Source of the DNA: Paulinella micropora
Taxonomy: Eukaryota; Cercozoa; Imbricatea; Euglyphida
Reading direction: 5' to 3'
Assembly: GCA_009731375.1 (NCBI GenBank)
Contig: BJOX01000037.1
Span: forward strand, 463,542-513,256
Length of the DNA stretch: 49,715 nt
Below, piece by piece: positions 1 through 11,227 of this stretch. A program made the translations under genes and the position numbers. The stretch's first letter is position 1; each line of letters opens with the position of its first letter. The notes beneath the pieces were generated by a model. That model was not told the DNA's origin and did not search any database. It was given only the letters and a program-made list of their open reading frames with translations.

Positions 1-475
1 TATTATATTGTATTATATTATATTATATTATATTATATTATATTATATTATATTATATTATATTATTTTATATTATATTACATTACATTATATTATATTA
101 TATTATATTATATTATATTATATTATATTATATTATATTATATTGTATTATATTGTATTATATTATATTATATTATTATTATATTATATTATATTATATT
201 ATATTATATTATATTATATTATATTATGTTATGTTATGTTATATCATATCATATCTTATTATATTATATTATATTATATTATATTATATTATATTATATT
301 ATATTATATTATATTATATTATATTACACTATACTATACTATATTATATTATATTATATTTTATTATATTATATTATATTATATTATATTATATTGTATT
401 ATATTATATTATATTATATTACATTATATTATATTATATTATATTGCAGTATATTATTTTATGTTACGTTTAATT
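1..475. repeat. TATTA pentanucleotide microsatellite
   Basis: An almost uninterrupted TATTA array with occasional point changes (TATTG, CATTA). It continues past the left edge of the window. Long tyrosine/isoleucine/leucine reading frames here are artefacts of a stop-free repeat and are not genes. It decays after about 470 into AGTATAGTGT-like sequence up to about 540. Confidence 0.95.
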
Positions 476-540
476 ACTAATAGTTTGTGTAGTATAGTAT
501 AGTGTAGTATAGTATAGTGTAGAACAGTATAGTATTATAG

Positions 541-1690
541 AAAACCACCTGCAGTATAATATAGTACAGCAATAGTGATACGTTTTTATTACATTATGTT
601 GCATTATTTACATGATATTGTATGATATGGTTGAATGTGATATATCGTATTTTTCATAACGTTAGAGTGCATACATGTATGTCTGTGCCTGTCTTTGTAT
701 TTGCCTGTACATTTATGCAAGCTTGTACATGCAGTTTTCTGCACGTACGCGTAATGAACGTTGTCTATGGTCAAGGCCTCTATGCATATGTTTTAATTAC
801 ATCGTTTCTGTTTGTGTCACTGCGCACGTGTACGCGGAGCTCGTTCCGCGTGGATATTCCATGCGTATATGTATGCGCGTATGTGTGTGTGCATGCGTGC
901 GTGTACTGCCGCATTGTATGATCATTCCGAGCAAATATTCCGTGTGTGTGCGTTGGCATATGGAGGTGGAGGGCATGGTAACTTCTTATCAAGATATTCG
1001 TGTATGTATTTGTGTGCATGCATACATGTAGGTCGTTCTGGACAGAAATGGCTATTGCATGGGTGAAGTTACGTGGCAGATCGCTCTGCCAAACGGCACT
1101 TATAACGTGATCGTGGGCTATTCAGATCGAGATTACACAAGCGATACCACAGGTTGCAAATTACAAGGGTTGTCTGCGTCCCTCGGATCAGTGCCGCAAG
1201 ACACTGTCAAGGTGCCACTCTGATCTGTCCTCAAGATATAGAATCATAGCTTCGCTCTTCTGAGCCGAGGTGCCAGTGTGGTTAGCCCAGAGAACTGGAA
1301 CCCAGATATTGTCTCTGCTTCGTCAATGCTCTACTTGTCGCCCCGGTGGTGACCTGGCTGTCCTCTTTTTCCGTTCTCTTTCTCATCGATCTGGTTCGTC
1401 CGCCGTCTGAATTCTGGACCTCTATTGTGTAGGAGTTCTTCACGGCGAAGGCGCAAGTTACCAATGGCAAACTCTCGTTCCAGGGAAAGTACGGGGCTAC
1501 ACCAGGGTGTTCTATAATATCCTATATGCACATTCAGTCATCAGGTCCTGGGTGTCTCTTCTCCTCAAATTTCAGACTGTACTATTTCGCCCTGTTCGTC
1601 ATAGTGATAAATTCATTTCTTAACACACTTCTCTGTTTCTTCTGCATGCATGATTATTCAACTGCCTGCCTGGTGGACTTGTTTTCACCT
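541..1690. other. Non-coding stretch, nothing recognised
   Basis: Short open frames on both strands overlap, have no recognisable domain, and follow local TG/CA-rich simple sequence around 660-1030. I see no convincing exon, RNA gene or repeat boundary. Confidence 0.6.
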
Positions 1691-1749
1691 TCTTCTTCTT
1701 CTTCTTCTTCTTCTTCTTCTTCTTCTTCTTCTTCTTCTTCTTCTTCTTC
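1691..1749. repeat. (TTC)n microsatellite
   Basis: About 20 uninterrupted TTC units (CTTCTTCTT...). The serine or leucine runs read from it are repeat artefacts. Confidence 0.95.
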
Positions 1750-1797
1750 TCCTGAGCTTACACCTAAGTTTCAGGAACCATGATGATGAGCATATTA

Positions 1798-1844
1798 GTA
1801 AAGCTAATAATAATAATAATAATATAATAATAATAATAATAATG

Positions 1845-1885
<41 letters not shown>

Positions 1886-1894
1886 TAATAATTT
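1798..1894. repeat. (TAA)n microsatellite
   Basis: TAA/AAT trinucleotide run directly followed by dispersed repeat B. The same junction recurs at 3703-3730, so the run is probably part of the repeat (a 3' tail on the minus strand) and not an independent microsatellite. Confidence 0.9.
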
Positions 1895-2002
1895 ACTATA
1901 TCTGAGGCGTACTGATGCAGCTAATGGCATATCCTCAACGGACATAAGCCTCCAATACCCTTGTTCGAGGTCCTCCACCCCCCCGTGTCAGTCTCTCGCC
2001 TG
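1895..2002 (-). repeat. Dispersed repeat B, copy 1 (cut by gap)
   Basis: This segment starts CTATATCTGAGGCGTACTGA and runs into the gap at 2003. It recurs essentially identically at 3729-3838. Both copies abut a TAA run on the left, which reads as an (ATT)n tail on the minus strand, as expected for a short retroposon in minus orientation. On the plus strand GCAGCTAATGG and TTGTTCGAGGTCC loosely resemble Pol III A and B boxes, which argues for the other orientation. A tRNA ancestry is therefore only a possibility. Confidence 0.75.
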
Positions 2003-2584
2003 NNNNNNNNNNNNNNNNNNNNNNNNNNNNNNNNNNNNNNNNNNNNNNNNNNNNNNNNNNNNNNNNNNNNNNNNNNNNNNNNNNNNNNNNNNNNNNNNNN
2101 NNNNNNNNNNNNNNNNNNNNNNNNNNNNNNNNNNNNNNNNNNNNNNNNNNNNNNNNNNNNNNNNNNNNNNNNNNNNNNNNNNNNNNNNNNNNNNNNNNNN
2201 NNNNNNNNNNNNNNNNNNNNNNNNNNNNNNNNNNNNNNNNNNNNNNNNNNNNNNNNNNNNNNNNNNNNNNNNNNNNNNNNNNNNNNNNNNNNNNNNNNNN
2301 NNNNNNNNNNNNNNNNNNNNNNNNNNNNNNNNNNNNNNNNNNNNNNNNNNNNNNNNNNNNNNNNNNNNNNNNNNNNNNNNNNNNNNNNNNNNNNNNNNNN
2401 NNNNNNNNNNNNNNNNNNNNNNNNNNNNNNNNNNNNNNNNNNNNNNNNNNNNNNNNNNNNNNNNNNNNNNNNNNNNNNNNNNNNNNNNNNNNNNNNNNNN
2501 NNNNNNNNNNNNNNNNNNNNNNNNNNNNNNNNNNNNNNNNNNNNNNNNNNNNNNNNNNNNNNNNNNNNNNNNNNNNNNNNNNNN
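2003..2584. other. Assembly gap
   Basis: Run of N flanked on the right by a C14 run and (CT)n. Other N gaps are at 3891-4066, 4249-4297, 5930-6314, 9491-9668, 23710-23719, 36675-36818, 40002-40011 and 42111-42406. Confidence 1.
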
Positions 2585-3345
2585 CCCCCCCCCCCCCCTC
2601 TCTCTCTCTCTATCTCCTCTCTCTCTCTCTCTCTCTCCCTCTCTGGGCAATCGGGGTGCTTCGCGCCTCGCACCTTACGGTGCGCTTCGCGCCCCAACCC
2701 TTGCGGTGCGCTTCGCGCCCGCCCCTTCGAGGCGTTTTGCGCCCCTTCTCTCACGGTGCGTTTTACGGTGCACGAACACATCAGGCGAAAAGCCTGAAAT
2801 TTCTGATTTTTGTGCCACCTGCGACCAATTTTTTATATTTCCAAAGAGAGCACATCAAGACCAAACGGCGACTGGTGGCGCAAATACCTTAAATTTGTGG
2901 TTTTGTGCCACCTGCGACCAGAATTTATATATTTTTGAAGATAACTTATCGAGAGGTGTCGGATACACCAAATATCAGCCTATAACTCCTTCTGTTTCCC
3001 TCAAACGAGAAATTCAAAAAAATTGATTCAGGCGTTTGTCCTAACGGCAAAGTGCCAAAACGTACCAAATCCTGTGGTACCGGCTGATTCGTTAGGCGTA
3101 CGCATATTGTGGGGGAAGGGCTCTCGGGGGGAGGCCACCCCGACATCCCCTTTCCCAACCGACGGGGTACGTAGAATTGCGGGAGGTGCCGACAGGTATT
3201 GCCAAAAATCAAGCGCAAATTCCCAAAAAAAAATTTATCATCATCAACAGCGAAACTGGGGCTTGACATCCTGCAAGTATGAGCTCCCAACTCCTTCTGG
3301 TTATTATAATCCATGAGCTATTCAAGCCGGGCATCGACGTGCTGG
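2585..3345. repeat. Dispersed repeat D, copy 1
   Basis: The segment begins with poly-C and (CT)n. It continues through a GC-rich stretch with repeated CTTCGCGCCC motifs, then a body containing GCCACCTGCGACCA, GGTGTCGG.TACACCAAATATCAGCC and TGACATCCTGCAAGT, and ends AGCTATTCAAGCCGGGCAT. The same order of blocks recurs at 5190-5929 and 6355-6610, so this is one long interspersed repeat family. No coding frame is preserved between the copies. Confidence 0.8.
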
Positions 3346-3438
3346 GGGTGGATGGGGTACACAATTTCCGACCCCCACACCCCCCAACCCCTACTCCCAA
3401 CACCTTTCAGGAATAATAATACTATAATAATCATAATA

Positions 3439-3684
3439 GTGCTTCTCTGTCGATGTCAAATACATTTCTGTACATGCGCCTCCATCGTCTCACCCGCGAG
3501 GGGAGAACGAAGATTTTGACTGAGAGCTCTAATCACACACCCCCCTTGGCAGTTCCAAGCCTTCCAGACAGACCACTATTTTCAAAGTAAACATACTTTG
3601 AAAATACTGGTACCGACGGGAATCGAACTGGCGACATTGGTCCCAGATAGTATTGAACTTGACCACTGGGCTATCGCGGTGCGC
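3439..3684 (-). mobile_element. tRNA-derived SINE, copy 1
   Basis: Read on the minus strand, the element starts with a tRNA-like head. It has a box-A-like TAGCCCAGTGGTC and a box-B-like GTTCGATTCCC at Pol III promoter spacing. A perfect small hairpin follows (TTTTCAAAGTA...TACTTTGAAAA), then a unique body, then an (ATT)n-like tail. Copy 2 at 4570-4818 matches along the whole length. Here box B reads CAGTTCGATTCCC, one base off the consensus kept in copy 2. Confidence 0.8.
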
Positions 3685-3702
3685 ATTAATAACCATAATC
3701 AC

Positions 3703-3890
3703 AATAATAATAATAATAATAATGATAATACTATATCTGAGGCGTACTGATGCAGCTAATGGCATATCCTCAACGGACATAAGCCTCCAATACCCTTGTT
3801 CGAGGTCCTCCACCCCCCCGTGTCAGTCTCTCGCCTGATGATCGGGGCCACCGATGGAGCTCCTGAGGGCAAGACTGCACTAAGCCGAGG
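3703..3890 (-). repeat. TAA run plus dispersed repeat B, copy 2
   Basis: A short TAA run (3703-3729) is followed by the segment starting CTATATCTGAGGCGTACTGA, which matches copy 1 to 3838. It then extends 52 bp further than copy 1 before the gap at 3891. Confidence 0.8.
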
Positions 3891-4066
3891 NNNNNNNNNN
3901 NNNNNNNNNNNNNNNNNNNNNNNNNNNNNNNNNNNNNNNNNNNNNNNNNNNNNNNNNNNNNNNNNNNNNNNNNNNNNNNNNNNNNNNNNNNNNNNNNNNN
4001 NNNNNNNNNNNNNNNNNNNNNNNNNNNNNNNNNNNNNNNNNNNNNNNNNNNNNNNNNNNNNNNNNN

Positions 4067-4106
<40 letters not shown>

Positions 4107-4155
4107 TAATAATGATAATAATGATGATAATAATGATAATAATAATAATAATAAT
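4067..4155. repeat. (TAA)n microsatellite
   Basis: TAA run with a few TGA/TGATAA interruptions between the gap and repeat C. It is probably the tail of an adjoining short repeat, as elsewhere in this cluster. Confidence 0.85.
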
Positions 4156-4157
4156 AG

Positions 4158-4388
4158 TGTATCTCCTGCCAATTGCTGAGCCAAAAGGCCATGTGCATCC
4201 AATCCTCCATTCCATAAGGAAAGTCTCCACACCAATCGGTGGAATAAANNNNNNNNNNNNNNNNNNNNNNNNNNNNNNNNNNNNNNNNNNNNNNNNNCTC
4301 CTGCCAATTGCTGAGCCAAAAGGCCATGTGCATCTATGTACTCCCTACATAAGGAAAGTCTCCACACCAATCGGTGGAATAAAGGAAG
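4158..4388. repeat. Dispersed repeat C, two copies around a gap
   Basis: About 85-90 bp containing CTCCTGCCAATTGCTGAGCC, AAAAGGCCATGTGCATC and AGTCTCCACACCAATCGGTG appears at 4158-4248 and again at 4298-4388. A 49-N gap separates the copies. The first copy abuts a TAA run on its left. Since the two copies flank a gap, an assembly duplication is possible. Confidence 0.75.
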
Positions 4389-4466
4389 TGACGGCATAGA
4401 ACATTACTCTAGGAGCTTTATACCAATCAGCCCATGGAAAGGAACCGATGGCCTATGTACTCCCTA

Positions 4467-4518
<52 letters not shown>

Positions 4519-4569
4519 GTGATAATAATAATAATAATAATAATAATAGTAATAATAATAATAATAATA

Positions 4570-4818
4570 ACAATATGTCTCTGTCGATGGCAAATACAAT
4601 TCTGTACATGCGCCTCCATCGTCTCACCCGCGAGGGGAGAACGAAGATTTGACTGAGAGCTCTAATCACACCCCCCCTTAGGGCAGTTCCAAGCCTTCCA
4701 AACAGACCAACATTTTCAAAGTAAACATACTTTGAAAATACTGGTACCGACGGGAATCGAACCGGTGACATTGGTCCCAGATAGTATTGAACTTGACCAC
4801 TGGGCTATCGCGGTGCGC
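4570..4818 (-). mobile_element. tRNA-derived SINE, copy 2, with (ATT)n tail
   Basis: On the minus strand the head reads GCGCACCGCGATAGCCCAGT and contains box A (TAGCCCAGTGGTC) and a consensus box B (CGGTTCGATTCCC). These are the internal Pol III promoter elements of tRNA genes. The CCA-less 3' end runs into a small hairpin (TTTTCAAAGTA/TACTTTGAAAA) and then a tRNA-unrelated body of about 150 bp. The element ends in an (ATT)n tail that occupies 4468-4569 on the plus strand as TAA repeats. Copy 1 lies 1.1 kb upstream in the same orientation. No reverse transcriptase is encoded, as expected for a SINE. Confidence 0.85.
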
Positions 4819-4876
4819 ATAATAATAATAACAATAATAATAATATTAGTAATAATAATAATAATAATAATAATAA

Positions 4877-4938
<62 letters not shown>

Positions 4939-4943
4939 TAGTT

Positions 4944-5000
<57 letters not shown>

Positions 5001-5001
5001 A

Positions 5002-5034
<33 letters not shown>

Positions 5035-5036
5035 TG

Positions 5037-5090
<54 letters not shown>

Positions 5091-5102
5091 ATGATAGTAA
5101 TA

Positions 5103-5148
<46 letters not shown>

Positions 5149-5153
5149 TAACT
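4819..5153. repeat. TAA/TAG compound microsatellite
   Basis: TAA repeats grade into a long TAG(GTA) array and back to TAA. The array starts directly at the 5' end of SINE copy 2. Confidence 0.95.
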
Positions 5154-5189
5154 AGGGGCTCCGCAAACACCTGAAGAAATGGTTTTACT

Positions 5190-5883
5190 TTGCCCCCAAT
5201 CGCCCCCCCTGTCTCTCTATCTCTCTCTCTCTCTCTTTCTCTCTCTGCGCTAACGGGGCGCTTCGAACGGGGCGCTTCGCGCCCCGCCCCTTACCCCCGC
5301 CCCTTACTGTCTCTAACTCTCTTTTGGCGTGCGCAAACGGTGCCTGGTGGCGCAAAAACCTTAAATTTCTGGTTTTGGTGCCAACCTGCGACCAAAATTT
5401 TTTTATTTCCGAAGAGAACTCGTCAAGAGGTGTCGGGGTACACTAAATATCAGCCCCTAACCTCTTTTGGCCCAACTTTTAGGGCTTTGGAAAACATCCT
5501 CAGCAATGCGTTTATGCACTACTTTGTCAGAATCTTTGTAAATCTTGATTCAACGATTTTACTATGAAAACCAAAAAATCAGTCTCTTAACCCTTCTGGC
5601 GCAACTTTCAGAGTGTTCGAGCATTCTCAGCCATTCATTTTTAGCCTTATAATTTATATATGCCAAAATTTTATATATATTCGAAGAGAGCTCGCGAAGG
5701 GGATATATGAGGGCCAAATATCAGCCTCTAACTCCTCCTGGTGCCCTCAAACAAGAAATTCAAAAATAATTGCGTTAGGCGTTTCTCCTGAATGCCAAAA
5801 GGCAAAAACGTACCAAATGCCGGTTGATTCGCTTGGGATACACATATTGCGGAGGAGGGGGTTCCCGGGGGGAAGGGCCCCCG

Positions 5884-5929
<46 letters not shown>
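5190..5929. repeat. Dispersed repeat D, copy 2 (left part)
   Basis: (CT)n, the CTTCGCGCCC-rich stretch and the CACCTGCGACC / GGTGTCGGGGTACAC / ATATCAGCC body match copy 1 in order. It ends in a poly-C run of about 40 bases before the gap at 5930-6314. Confidence 0.75.
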
Positions 5930-6320
5930 NNNNNNNNNNNNNNNNNNNNNNNNNNNNNNNNNNNNNNNNNNNNNNNNNNNNNNNNNNNNNNNNNNNNNNN
6001 NNNNNNNNNNNNNNNNNNNNNNNNNNNNNNNNNNNNNNNNNNNNNNNNNNNNNNNNNNNNNNNNNNNNNNNNNNNNNNNNNNNNNNNNNNNNNNNNNNNN
6101 NNNNNNNNNNNNNNNNNNNNNNNNNNNNNNNNNNNNNNNNNNNNNNNNNNNNNNNNNNNNNNNNNNNNNNNNNNNNNNNNNNNNNNNNNNNNNNNNNNNN
6201 NNNNNNNNNNNNNNNNNNNNNNNNNNNNNNNNNNNNNNNNNNNNNNNNNNNNNNNNNNNNNNNNNNNNNNNNNNNNNNNNNNNNNNNNNNNNNNNNNNNN
6301 NNNNNNNNNNNNNNGGGGGT

Positions 6321-6354
<34 letters not shown>

Positions 6355-6357
<3 letters not shown>

Positions 6358-6610
6358 CCCGTAGGGAGGGCCTCCCGGACCCCTCCTTTCCCAACTGACA
6401 GGGTACATAGGATTGCCGTAGGTGCCGGCAGGTACTGCAAGAAATCAAGGATTTTGGCATTCAGGACACTCCCCTAACGCAAATATTTGCGTGAATTCCA
6501 AAAGAACCTATCATAATCAACAACCAGTCTGGGGTTTGACATCCTGCAAGTGTGAGCTCCCAACTCCTCCTGGTTGCTACAACCCATGAGTTATTCAAGC
6601 CGGGCATTTA
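6355..6610. repeat. Dispersed repeat D, copy 2 (right part)
   Basis: After the gap and a poly-G run, the sequence matches 3125-3345 of copy 1, including TGACATCCTGCAAGTGTGAG and the terminal ATTCAAGCCGGGCAT. The poly-C to gap to poly-G arrangement looks like a collapsed or unresolved homopolymer region. Confidence 0.7.
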
Positions 6611-7895
6611 TTAGTGCTACTGCTAGTACTACTATTTCTACTTTTGACTTGCTTTATACTGATGCTTAAGTAAGCGGCGGGTTCTTGGCCGGTTAGCAAG
6701 AAAGGTGAGATGTGGTTGGCTGGTGGGATCTCTGTCTTTTCCTTCTGTTGCGGTTTTACTCTCTTGTACTTACTTTTTTATTACCCATCTTGTAGGTCAG
6801 CAGTCCAGCTCTGCAAGGGCCGGGGAAACGCACGCCACAGATGTGCAAGTGCATGAGATGAGGGGCGAAGGAGAAGCTTCAGCTCTGCGAGGACGTGAGA
6901 CGATTGGCGAAGAAGATGGGACTGAACTTGCTTAACTGTAACAATGTCGTTTAGGGGTCCGAGGCTACGCAAAAATCGGCACTGGAATCAAATAAATGTA
7001 TTTGACCAGGGTGTTGTTCGCGGAGCCGAAAGGAAGAGAAATAGCTATTCGCTTCAGAGAGTGAAAACTCTGGCCAGAAGTAAAAAAAACTAAAACTTGA
7101 TTTTGAATCAAGTTTTCGGCTCGCAGGGCCAGACTGCAAAACAATTTCCGAAGAAAAATTGGCAGGGGCGGCCCTGACTTAGCTCATCATGAGTGGTCAC
7201 CTACCCAAAAACGTAGGCAAGAATTTTCATTAATATCAGTTTGGCAACGCTCACATTGTTCGAGCGGCACTCATGCGCAGCCGAATGGCAGCGATCCGCA
7301 ACGGAGGGTGCTGCGCAGCAAGTCAACCGGCGCGACCAGCAGACGACATCATGAGGGGGCGACGATGAGCGAAGTCTACGTGGCCGGATGCTCCAAACAC
7401 TGCTGGGCTGTATTAAACTGTATTTTCAAATTTTTTTCCATGCTGAGGCTTTATTTTCTCGGAAGTTTCATTTTTGAAGTTTGAGAGTCCTGACGGCGAG
7501 CCTATCCTAGAATGCGCCCGTTCTACACTTCTGCACTTTCTACCTCGCGGAACCACTGCCCCCTCCCTGATGCGCGTACACTCGCGAAGCAGACCATGTG
7601 CACATGCAGTGAACGCAAGTGCGGTCACCAGATCTCATTTCGTGGAACTACCCATCATTACCGACGTGGTGTTAATAACTCTATCGCCTTATGAATTTCG
7701 CATTCCGCCCCTTCATCCGTCTAATACTGTCTATGCAATTTAACTTTCCCAACTGCTTGACGACTCTACACATCGCGAACTCATCGTAATCCATAAAGTT
7801 AGAATAGACGCCGAGCCGGTCTAGATGACTGGGACCCACCACTGCGACGCCTATATGGACGTTCGAAAATATATATATGAATTTGGCCATTCCCA
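6611..7895. other. No gene recognised
   Basis: Short overlapping open frames only, with no domain I can recognise and no repeat that matches elsewhere in the window. 7650-7895 could be degraded upstream sequence of the following reverse-transcriptase element. Confidence 0.5.
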
Positions 7896-7922
7896 TATAC
7901 GAAATACACCGTATGTCACACT

Positions 7923-9447
7923 CCGCATGAGGTCCTCAGCTGCCGATCTCTACTACGAAGACCATTTGGTACCTTCCTGATCCGAGTTGACAACACTGCG
8001 TCATATCTCGACCATACCATACCCATAGAGAAGATTGAAAACCGTCCAGACTCTTGGGCCCCCCAAATGCGATCCGCGACGGAGGCTGTACTCCAAGCTG
8101 TCAACGTTTGGTCCCAAGTTAATAGCATGCCCCCTGGACGTACCAAGGCTTATGTTATGCGGGCTGTACGCTCAAACTTTAAGCGCTATCCCCAGATCTT
8201 ACGAAGCTCAAACTATACTATCTCGCTCTGTGCCGGTGCTGGTATTGCTCGTTCTTTTGCCCGCACGCTCCCAACTATTCTACTCAGCATCTACAAACCT
8301 TGTCATGCCGTCAAGAAGTGCCTCGCCAATCACTAAGATCGCCCACCGGAAACCCCCGACTGTGGCGAGTATCCTTCTCAACCATGTTGCCCATACTTCG
8401 AAGTTCGTGTTCTCTACGAAGAGACCGAGACCGCCGACATGCACATGCCAGCCATTGCAACATCTAGTAGCAGCCCCCCACTTCTCCAGTAGAATGTCTG
8501 ACATGCCGGGCCTCCCATGCATCATCGGACAACTAAGTAGTGTTTGGTCGCCAACGCCTACGAAGGCGAGCATCGAGATCATCGTATATAAAGCTATCCT
8601 CAGCTTCTTGGCAGGGATTGATAAAGTACTTGGCGTCCGACCCCATGAACTTCAAAGTACACTGGCCGCGCGATCGCACCACTTACCCAGAAATACGACT
8701 GAGCTCCTTCACACTCATCGCCGTGCCCTAAGATCCCGACTCCTTTTTGCCGGAGCGGCACATCACGAGGTCGACTACCTCATCCAATCTGTTGGTAGTG
8801 CAATTACCCGATGTCAAAATCAGAACGAGACTACCGTCACGATGGATCAAGTGTTCCTCTGCCGCAATTACTTAAGCCCGCTCATAACCCAATCGTTGGA
8901 TAAGAATGGCAACTCTCTATGGGTCGAATGTCCGGTGTTGACGTATCAGTGTATGTGGAAAGAGGTTGTAGACTGTCAGCATGCATTCGCAAGATTCCTG
9001 TCGACCTCGAACGACCTTCGTGATGACTTCATTCATCTATATAAGTCTGAAGGCCTGGAACAGTTTGGTCGCCTTAACCGAAAACTATCAAAGATTCATT
9101 GCGCTATCGTTTTCCCGAAAGACAAATCTCCGAACGAGAAGACTCGACTTGTTTGCAACCAAAAACGCTCACCTTGGCGCAACGTACTTCGAAATCTCAG
9201 CCGGGTCTTACAGTTTGTTATTCTCCAACTTGACGGAGTCTTACTGCATTTCAATCTCCCTGACCTATCGCGACTCCGATACCATCTTACTCGCGCTACG
9301 ACCCGCTTCCGTGCCTTCGATAATAGGAGTCGGGTATCAGTCTTCCAGTTGACGTCAAGCAGATGTTTACTTGGCTGTCACACAAATCAGTGATCCAAAC
9401 AGGTCGGAAAATTTATTTCGTGAATGGGATTTGCTTTTTTTAGGGGG
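7923..9447 (+). pseudogene. Reverse-transcriptase element, 5' half (broken)
   Basis: The reading shifts frame several times: one frame to about 8334, a second from about 8600 to 9320, a third from about 9320 to 9447. The second frame carries a basic block (VFPKDKSPNEKTRLVCNQ) typical of the fingers region before RT motif A. The third has PVDVKQMFTWLSHKSVI, which fits RT motif A with its catalytic Asp and resembles Penelope-type enzymes (.DV.sMYt.i.h). The frame stops at TAG 9445-9447, just before a G run and a gap. Motifs B and C are absent here but present in the fragment at 23.72 kb, which begins about where this one ends. The class is uncertain. It could be a Penelope-like element or another non-LTR type. 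Confidence 0.6.
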
Positions 9448-9808
9448 GAGGGGGGGGGGGGGGGGGGGAAAATTAAAAAAAAAAAAAAAANNNNNNNNNN
9501 NNNNNNNNNNNNNNNNNNNNNNNNNNNNNNNNNNNNNNNNNNNNNNNNNNNNNNNNNNNNNNNNNNNNNNNNNNNNNNNNNNNNNNNNNNNNNNNNNNNN
9601 NNNNNNNNNNNNNNNNNNNNNNNNNNNNNNNNNNNNNNNNNNNNNNNNNNNNNNNNNNNNNNNNNNNNAAAATTACAAAAAGGTTCGTTTTTAGCTTCCC
9701 AAAGGCAGCTGTGTGATACTTCGTATATCACAATCATAAAAATTGATAGGAATACGTTATGGAATTTGGTTTCTGTTGGGTTGACTATAGAGCACAGAAT
9801 TTTGAAAA

Positions 9809-9831
9809 GTCCGAGTAGATCCTACTCCGAC
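9809..9831. repeat. Palindromic hairpin site 1
   Basis: GTCCGAGTAG, ATC, CTACTCCGAC followed by A, T6 and GTG. One mismatch in the left arm (CC for CG). Confidence 0.85.
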
Positions 9832-10135
9832 ATTTTTTGTGTGCACATAATTAAAAGTATTTGAGAGGGGGGAAACCTTACTGAAAAGATCAACTAGGTC
9901 GCATCTGTTTGCGCTGCCGGTTTCAGAAGAACTATCGGCAGCTCAAACAGACTGCACAGCAACAGTAATCTACGCCCAAGCGCACAAGTAACGCAGAAGC
10001 CTATCGTACAACCTGTGTAAGTGTTCGTATGTTTCCACGGGTTAGGTTATACGACCAGCTAGCATCATGACACGACGTGGAAACACACGAAGATTGCCAG
10101 TGGTACTTGTAATATCAGACTAGACCATCCGCGTC

Positions 10136-10192
10136 CGGGCGAGGTAGAAGTGTTAGACAAAATCAATTTATCTATCAATGCTACCTCGCCCG
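10136..10192. ncRNA. Stem-loop with a counterpart at 43.34 kb
   Basis: A perfect 12-bp outer stem (CGGGCGAGGTAG/CTACCTCGCCCG), an imperfect inner stem and a 15-nt loop ACAAAATCAATTTAT. A hairpin at 43338-43388 has a different outer stem but nearly the same loop (12 of 15 identical) and the same 3' inner arm CTATCAATG. Stem change with loop conservation suggests selection on structure. Whether it is transcribed is unknown. Confidence 0.4.
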
Positions 10193-11227
10193 AGTAACGT
10201 TGTCATCAGGCGCAGAAAATTTGCATTTCCAAGTCGCCAACAATCGCGCAACTTAACCTAGAAATACAAATTTTCCAACAAGCAACAGTTCATCCTCAGA
10301 GAACCCAGTTTCTTGTAGCCTTTCATTCTTTCCCTGAGTACGATGATTCAAATATTTAAGGCAAGAAAAATTGTACTTGTGGGTGCAAAATGGGGAAATC
10401 AATTGGAGACAAATGGTTGAGAAAATATTGAGAGCAAGGTAGGGATTTTACCACGCGGGACTGGTGTGGTCTGGTCCTAACTGTAAACGTGGTCACCAAT
10501 CCTTGAGGCATGAGCTACCACGTCGACGGTGCTTTTGTCAGCGCTTCTGATCTTGTTTCAGTGCTGGAGCAGAAGCGATGAAAAAACCAAAATCACGAAC
10601 CAAGGAAGAAGGAACGAGAAGATCCCGTCCGAAGAAGCAAAGAAAAAAATCAGGGTTCGACGTATCTGAATGCAGTGAGGTAATTTTGAATATTTACCTC
10701 ACTGAATTTAGACCGAGAAAGAAGGAATCATTCCGTAGTACGTTCGATCTCGCGTAAAAGCAGCCAATCACGCCACATCATCGTCGTTGTGCATTGGTAA
10801 TTGTTTACCGCTGTCTGCAGGTGGTAGATAATTACCAAGGCGCCAGTAACTGAGGAAACAGTCCATCCGCAGATGACCAAGTTTCCTACTTTATTTTTTC
10901 GATGCAAAGCTTAAATGATTTCTATCACTGGAATTATACTTGTGGGCAGTAATTTCAGAGAGGTTAACCATATCCTTGCAAGTATTATTTTGTGATCACT
11001 CACTCATTGCAGCCGGCTTATAATTTACAATATCCAGTTTATGGACTCCCAGCCTAACTGATGAAAGAATCTCTAAAAAACATTCCCAGCTCTGGCGCGG
11101 CTTGCTGAATTTATTACTCTCTGTCGTATGTTGTTTTAACAAGTCCAGGAGCTGATAACAATCTAACTCAAATTAGACAAAACATATATTTCTAGAAACT
11201 AAATCAAACCTATTTCATTGCCAACAC

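Larger units (their letters stand above)
9669..11227. other. Non-coding block rich in stem-loops
   Basis: No convincing coding exon. Seven unrelated inverted repeats lie between 9904 and 10838, each with arms of 8-16 bp: 9904-9919/9936-9951, 10024-10039/10076-10091, 10136-10147/10181-10192, 10215-10229/10261-10275, 10542-10549/10570-10577, 10673-10683/10694-10704 and 10794-10802/10830-10838. Most have at most one mismatch. One copy of the palindromic hairpin family is at 9809-9831. The block lies downstream of the transposase-like gene's stop. Confidence 0.6.

Noticed and set aside
1650-3026. Open frames spanning N gaps and microsatellites (also 3756-4397, 5613-6477, 41698-42649)
   Set aside because: They exist only because N and simple repeats contain no stop codons.
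6705-6935. Possible small secreted protein on the plus strand
   Set aside because: A hydrophobic start followed by compositionally odd sequence; no homology recognised and no splice or promoter support.
9904-10838. Integron-like attC array, because unrelated hairpins follow each other
   Set aside because: No integrase, no cassettes between hairpins, and a eukaryotic context.
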